Source: an uncultured Oscillospiraceae bacterium (GTDB taxonomy: Bacteria; Bacillota; Clostridia; Oscillospirales; Oscillospiraceae). From it: 10,053 bases of DNA. The stretch covers positions 1 through 10,053 of the forward strand of contig CAKTBC010000068.1 of assembly GCA_934533005.1 (NCBI GenBank), written 5' to 3'. The translations under genes were made by a program, and so were the position numbers. This document shows positions 6,825-10,053 of this stretch, one piece after another. The notes under the pieces are model-generated. The model was given only the letters and a program-made list of their open reading frames with translations, was not told where the DNA came from and searched no databases. Every line of letters starts with the position of its first letter. Within the stretch, counting starts at the first letter, position 1.

Positions 6825-6858
6825 GGCAATGGACAACCCCGCAAAGGAGAGCGCCTTA

Positions 6859-7053
6859 ATGGATGTGGATCTGATATTCAAAATTGCGGCCGTCGGCATC
6901 CTTGTCGCCGTACTGAACATTCTGCTCACGCGGTCAGGCCGGGAGGATCAGGCACTGATGACGAGCATTACCGGTCTTGTCGTCGTGCTGGTGATCGTGG
7001 TGCAGGAGATCAGCCAGCTCTTTGATCTGATCCGCGATCTGTTCGGGTTTTAG
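6859..7053 (+). CDS. spoIIIAC: Stage III sporulation protein AC
   Basis: A 64-residue membrane protein with two hydrophobic helices (about 6-24 and 32-50) and a short basic turn between them (TRSGRED), the usual SpoIIIAC size and layout. It belongs to the membrane part of the mother-cell side of the channel. The start at 6859 has AAGGAGA 8 bases upstream. The in-frame ATG at 6829 lies at or before the predicted start of transcription, and one at 6778 lies in the terminator loop, so both are unlikely. It is the first gene behind the second sigma-E-like promoter, 7 bases before spoIIIAD. Confidence 0.92.
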   Translation: MDVDLIFKIAAVGILVAVLNILLTRSGREDQALMTSITGLVVVLVIVVQEISQLFDLIRDLFGF

Positions 7054-7060
7054 GGAATGA

Positions 7061-7447
7061 ATGGAAATTGTGATTCGCGCTGCGGCTGCGGCGGTGATCG
7101 GCAGTATTCTGGCGCTGCTGCTGCGCAAGTATACACCGGAGCTATCGCTTACCGTGACGATCCTCGCGGGAGTGATCATCGTGTGGCTTGCCTCGGCGGT
7201 GGCCTCGCGTATCTCCGATCTTCTGCGCGAGATCGCCGAGAAGGGCGGGATCGACGCGGTGTACCTCTCCCCGGTGCTCAAATGCATCGGGATCGGGATG
7301 ATCACGCATCTGGCAGCGCAGGTATGCCGGGATGCGCAGCAGGGAAGCATCGCTTCCGCTGTGGAGCTTTGCGGAACACTTTGCGCTTTGTACATATCCC
7401 TGCCGCTCATCCGCTCACTTCTCGCCATCGTGGAGCAACTGCTTTGA
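7061..7447 (+). CDS. spoIIIAD: Stage III sporulation protein AD
   Basis: A 128-residue polytopic membrane protein with hydrophobic stretches at about 5-22, 28-48, 70-88 and 105-127. The conserved core LKCIGIGMITHLAAQVCRDA (73-92) followed by QQGSIASAVELCGT (93-106) closely matches the SpoIIIAD family, and the length is close to the Bacillus protein. The ribosome site is weak (AGGG overlapping the spoIIIAC stop), so it may rely on translational coupling. Its TGA overlaps the TTG start of spoIIIAE. Confidence 0.94.
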   Translation: MEIVIRAAAAAVIGSILALLLRKYTPELSLTVTILAGVIIVWLASAVASRISDLLREIAEKGGIDAVYLSPVLKCIGIGMITHLAAQVCRDAQQGSIASAVELCGTLCALYISLPLIRSLLAIVEQLL

Positions 7448-8514
7448 TACTGCTCCTATTTGCTCTTGTGATTTGTCCTGGGAATGCGCTTGCGGCTTCG
7501 GAGATTCCGATCCCCGGAATGGACGAGCTGACGGAGGCGCTTCCGGAAGAGGCGGCGCCCATGCTCTCCGATGTTTCGCCGGAGGAGCTGCCAAAGGAGG
7601 GCGCTTGGCGAGCGCTGCTGCGAACGGCGTGGGAAAAGGTGCGGACCTCCGCGGCGGATATCTGCCGAACGGGAGGGATCCTGCTTTGCGTATGCGTTCT
7701 TGTATCGCTCACCGATACGCTCGATCTCGGCAGCCGTGCTCCGCCGTATATCACCTTTGCCGCCGTTGCCGTTATCGGCACGGCGACGATTTCGGATTTC
7801 CGCTCATATCTTTCACTGGGGACGGAAACACTCCAGACGCTCTCAGACTATTCCCGTGTCCTTCTTCCGGTCCTTTCGTCCGCTGCGGCGGCGACCGGCG
7901 CGGCAGGGAGCGCAGCGGCAAAGTACGCGGCGACGGCGGTGTGCATGGACGTGCTCCTGTCCGCTTCTCGCAATGTTCTGGTTCCGTGCATTTGCGGCTA
8001 TGCTGCGCTGTCCGTTGCCGACGCCGCCGTTGGGAACGAGATATTGAAAACGGCAAAGAAGATCATGAAAACCGTTTGCTCAACACTGCTGAGCGCCGTC
8101 TGCGTGGGATTCACCGCGTGGCTCTCGCTCACCGGTGTCGTTACCGGTACGGCGGATGCGCTCGCCGCGCGGGTGACGAAAACGGCGGTCTCCGCCGCAC
8201 TCCCGGTTGTCGGGAGCATTTTGTCCGACGCAGCTTCGACGCTTGCTGCGGCAGCCGGAACGCTCAAGGCGACGATTGGCATCTTTGGGCTGCTTGCCGT
8301 CACGGCGATCTGTCTTCCACCGGTTTTGACGCTCGGCGTGCGCTTTCTCATTTATAAGCTGACCGCTGCCGTGTGCGAGTGTGTAGCGGACAAGCGCTTT
8401 GCGGAGCTTATCTCCAATCTCGGCACGGCGTTTGCGCTACTGCTTGCCATAAACGGTGCGGGAGCTATGATGCTCTTCCTTTCGCTTTATTCTCTGATCC
8501 GGACGGTGGTGTAG
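7444..8514 (+). CDS. spoIIIAE: Stage III sporulation protein AE
   Basis: A 356-residue polytopic membrane protein, the largest membrane component of the SpoIIIA complex. It has an N-terminal signal-like segment (1-18, MILLLFALVICPGNALA), an acidic external stretch (about 20-65), and then many hydrophobic segments (about 78-93, 100-117, 162-192, 208-232, 274-296, 324-352). The element AALPVVGSILSDA (251-263) is typical of the family. I chose the TTG at 7444 because GGAG lies 8 bases upstream, because it overlaps the spoIIIAD stop by 4 bases, and because it yields a signal peptide as in known members. The open frame continues upstream through spoIIIAD, but that part is only a shadow. Confidence 0.92.
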   Translation: MILLLFALVICPGNALAASEIPIPGMDELTEALPEEAAPMLSDVSPEELPKEGAWRALLRTAWEKVRTSAADICRTGGILLCVCVLVSLTDTLDLGSRAPPYITFAAVAVIGTATISDFRSYLSLGTETLQTLSDYSRVLLPVLSSAAAATGAAGSAAAKYAATAVCMDVLLSASRNVLVPCICGYAALSVADAAVGNEILKTAKKIMKTVCSTLLSAVCVGFTAWLSLTGVVTGTADALAARVTKTAVSAALPVVGSILSDAASTLAAAAGTLKATIGIFGLLAVTAICLPPVLTLGVRFLIYKLTAAVCECVADKRFAELISNLGTAFALLLAINGAGAMMLFLSLYSLIRTVV

Positions 8515-8518
8515 CGTT

Positions 8519-9004
8519 ATGACGGGATGGCTTTTTTCGTGGATCCGCTCGCTGGTCGCGGCATCGCTTCTCTCGGCGCTGGCGCTCCAGCTCACACCGG
8601 AGGGGAGCGTGAAGCGCGTGACGCGCTTCACCTGCGGTATTCTCCTTGCGTGTACGCTGCTCTCGCCCGTGCTGCGGACGGATGAGGCGTCGTTTTCGCT
8701 CGCGCTGGACGACTACCGGCGGACCGTTGCCGAGCTGACGGATGATCTGGAGGAACAGGAAAATCAACTGCTGCGAACATACATAGAACAGAAAACAGCG
8801 GCATACATATTGGACGAGGCACGATCCATAGGAATGCCGGAGCCATCGGTTTCGGTGAAGGTGAAATGGGGGGATGAGAGCTGGGTGCCCTGTGAAGTTA
8901 CGATACGCGGAGAGGTTGCCGCCGAGCAGCGATACCGTCTGAGTGCTTATCTTGCCGCGGAACTGGGTATTCCGGCAGAAAGGCAGCATTGGGCCGATGA
9001 ATGA
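8519..9004 (+). CDS. spoIIIAF: Stage III sporulation protein AF
   Basis: A 161-residue protein, shorter than the Bacillus form of about 200. Two membrane segments (about 5-25 and 35-52) flank the conserved LTPEGSVKRVTRFTCGI region. A helical stretch (about 65-100) is followed by a small alpha/beta domain (about 108-160), which in this family has a ring-building fold facing the intermembrane space. It starts 4 bases after the spoIIIAE stop with a weak GGTGG ribosome site. Its end overlaps the start of spoIIIAG by 8 bases (ATGAATGA). Confidence 0.9.
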   Translation: MTGWLFSWIRSLVAASLLSALALQLTPEGSVKRVTRFTCGILLACTLLSPVLRTDEASFSLALDDYRRTVAELTDDLEEQENQLLRTYIEQKTAAYILDEARSIGMPEPSVSVKVKWGDESWVPCEVTIRGEVAAEQRYRLSAYLAAELGIPAERQHWADE

Positions 9005-9365
9005 ACGGAAAGGCGCTCTGAGCGCGTTTCTGCAAAAGAAAAGCGTGCTGATCGTCCTGCTCGCCGCGGGTCTGCTGCTTCTGCTCTGGCCCAAATCGGC
9101 GGACACCAAGATGGCAGGGAAGGACGAGGATGTATCCACTACAGAGGAAAAGCGGCTCTGTGCTGTGCTCTCGAAGATCGACGGCGTTGGAGAAGTGTGC
9201 GCCCTGCTCTCCGAGGAGCCAAACCACAGAGGGGAGTATGCCGGCGCGGTGGTCGTCTGCTCCGGCGCTCGATCCGCGGACGTGCGGCTGCGCGTTATAC
9301 AGGCCGTGAGCGCCTTCACCGGTCTTGGCAGTAATCGTATTATTGTAGAAGAAATGATATCTTAG
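8997..9365 (+). CDS. spoIIIAG: Stage III sporulation protein AG, short form
   Basis: This protein forms a large ring in the intermembrane space in Bacillus. Here it has 122 residues: a basic N-terminus, one membrane segment (about 16-30), an acidic linker, then a minimal ring-building domain (about 48-120). The domain has EEKRLCAVLSKIDGVGEV (50-67), AGAVVVCSG (82-90), a helix (about 93-108) and RIIVEEM (114-120). Bacillus SpoIIIAG has about 229 residues, with a long beta insertion between the GVGxV strand and the VVV strand. Only about a dozen residues lie between them here. The start at 8997 is preferred over the in-frame ATG at 8943 because the extra residues precede the membrane segment without purpose and overlap spoIIIAF deeply. 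No clear ribosome site is seen, so coupling to spoIIIAF by the 8-base overlap is likely. Confidence 0.88.
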   Translation: MNERKGALSAFLQKKSVLIVLLAAGLLLLLWPKSADTKMAGKDEDVSTTEEKRLCAVLSKIDGVGEVCALLSEEPNHRGEYAGAVVVCSGARSADVRLRVIQAVSAFTGLGSNRIIVEEMIS

Positions 9366-9377
9366 GAGGAGGATCAT

Positions 9378-9956
9378 ATGAAGACCGTAAATCTGCGTCC
9401 CCATCTCAAACGAAACATTCTCATTGCAGCGGTGCTGCTGCTCGTATGTGCGGCGGCATTTCTCAACTGGTCGTACAATCAGCGCTGGGGTGACGGCAAT
9501 AACGCTATGGCGGATGCCGAGGATGAAATGACAACCGCCGTCAATGCTGCGGGCGGCACACCGAAGGAAACGGCATCCGAAGCGCTCCCCGCGTCAGTAT
9601 CCGGGTACTTCTCGGAAGCGCGGCTCACGCGTCAGCAGTCGAGAGATCAGGCGCTCTCACTCCTAGAGACGGCGGCGTGCGCCGAATCTGCCTCGCAGGA
9701 AGTCATCGACAGCGCTATGAATGAGATCACCGTCATGGCCAACTGGTCTCTGCTCGAAAGCAAGATCGAAAACGAGCTTCTGGCCAAGGACTTTGCCGAC
9801 TGCGTGGTATATCTTTCCTCGCAGGGCTGCACCGTTGCGGTACCGTCTGCCGCGGAGGGACTGACGGAAGCGCAGGTCGCTCAGATCACCGACGCCGTCC
9901 TTTCCAATACCGAGCTGACGGCCGCCGCGATCAACGTGATCGAAGTGATGAACTGA
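9378..9956 (+). CDS. spoIIIAH: Stage III sporulation protein AH
   Basis: A 192-residue bitopic membrane protein of the mother cell whose outer domain binds SpoIIQ from the forespore and links the two membranes. One membrane segment (about 12-30) is followed by a low-complexity linker (about 38-72), the family signature SGYFSEARLTRQQSRDQAL (75-93), and a YscJ/FliG-like ring-building domain (about 108-190) with ITVMANWSLLESKIENELLA and DFADCVVYLSSQGCTVAV. The ribosome site is very strong (AGGAGGAGGA, 9364-9373, overlapping the spoIIIAG stop), the best in the cluster, which suggests high and independent translation. It is the last gene of the operon. Confidence 0.95.
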   Translation: MKTVNLRPHLKRNILIAAVLLLVCAAAFLNWSYNQRWGDGNNAMADAEDEMTTAVNAAGGTPKETASEALPASVSGYFSEARLTRQQSRDQALSLLETAACAESASQEVIDSAMNEITVMANWSLLESKIENELLAKDFADCVVYLSSQGCTVAVPSAAEGLTEAQVAQITDAVLSNTELTAAAINVIEVMN

Positions 9957-9991
9957 AAAAAGCGCGGAGGGAAAACCCCTTCGCGCTTTTT
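9957..9991. terminator. Bidirectional intrinsic terminator after spoIIIAH
   Basis: A long stem directly follows the spoIIIAH stop: AAAAAGCGCG, G, A, GGG pairs with CCC, TT, CGCGCTTTTT, giving 15 pairs with one G-U and a 5-nt loop (9972-9976). A runs on the left and T runs on the right make it work in both directions. It separates the spoIIIA operon from the convergent gene that ends at 10005. Confidence 0.93.
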
Positions 9992-10004
9992 CTATGGGGA
10001 ATGA

Positions 10005-10053
10005 TTACTTCATGCCGTTTTCGTAGGCCTCGATCATTTTCTTGACCATCTGG
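10005..10053 (-). CDS. C-terminal end of an unidentified convergent gene (partial)
   Basis: On the minus strand the frame reads QMVKKMIEAYENGMK followed by TAA (10005-10007), and the gene continues beyond the window edge. The sequence looks like a normal amphipathic C-terminal helix, and the bidirectional terminator 13 bases downstream supports a gene ending here. Fifteen residues are too few to name a family, and other frames cannot be fully excluded. Confidence 0.55.
   Translation of the reverse strand, partial: QMVKKMIEAYENGMK

Noticed and set aside
6778..6858. Longer spoIIIAC starting at ATG 6778 or 6829
   Set aside because: The first ATG lies in the terminator loop and the second at or before the predicted transcription start; the ATG at 6859 has AAGGAGA at the right distance and gives the normal length.
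7057..7443. Upstream extension of the spoIIIAE frame through spoIIIAD
   Set aside because: The translated part is out of frame with well-conserved SpoIIIAD and shows no SpoIIIAE similarity; the TTG at 7444 has a ribosome site and gives a signal peptide.

Overview
The window is a GC-rich stretch of a bacterial chromosome. It carries a complete set of the eight spoIIIA sporulation genes (AA to AH), so the organism is very probably an endospore-forming member of the Firmicutes. The high GC, the short Clostridia-like forms of the SpoIIIA proteins and the MarR plus two-gene ABC exporter cassette fit a Clostridia lineage such as Oscillospiraceae/Ruminococcaceae. That placement is inferred from gene content and composition only.

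Left part (minus strand, read right to left). A divergent promoter region (about 4402-4546) serves a MarR-family regulator (3916-4401), followed by two overlapping ABC exporter half-transporter genes (2181-3923 and 263-2188). The operon ends at an intrinsic terminator (209-251). A tRNA-Leu(UAG) gene follows on the same strand (72-156), with its own strong promoter (170-198) and a terminator-like hairpin (12-63). The two transporters form a classic heterodimer with one degenerate and one consensus ATP site; the substrate cannot be read from sequence.

Right part (plus strand). The order is spoIIIAA, spoIIIAB, a Cof-type HAD phosphatase, a strong intrinsic terminator, a sigma-E-like promoter, then spoIIIAC, AD, AE, AF, AG, AH and a bidirectional terminator (9957-9991). 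The SpoIIIA proteins, with forespore SpoIIQ (not in this window), make the channel or feeding-tube complex that links mother cell and engulfed forespore. The usual layout is one uninterrupted eight-gene operon. Here a HAD gene and a terminator split it in two, and a second sigma-E-like promoter starts directly after the terminator. SpoIIIAG is unusually short and appears to lack the large insertion seen in the Bacillus ring-forming domain.

The last bases (10005-10053, minus strand) hold the C-terminal end of a convergent gene that I could not identify. There is no gene-free stretch over 300 bases. I found no CRISPR array, insertion sequence or prophage signal. The most notable point is the split spoIIIA operon rather than a wholly new system.
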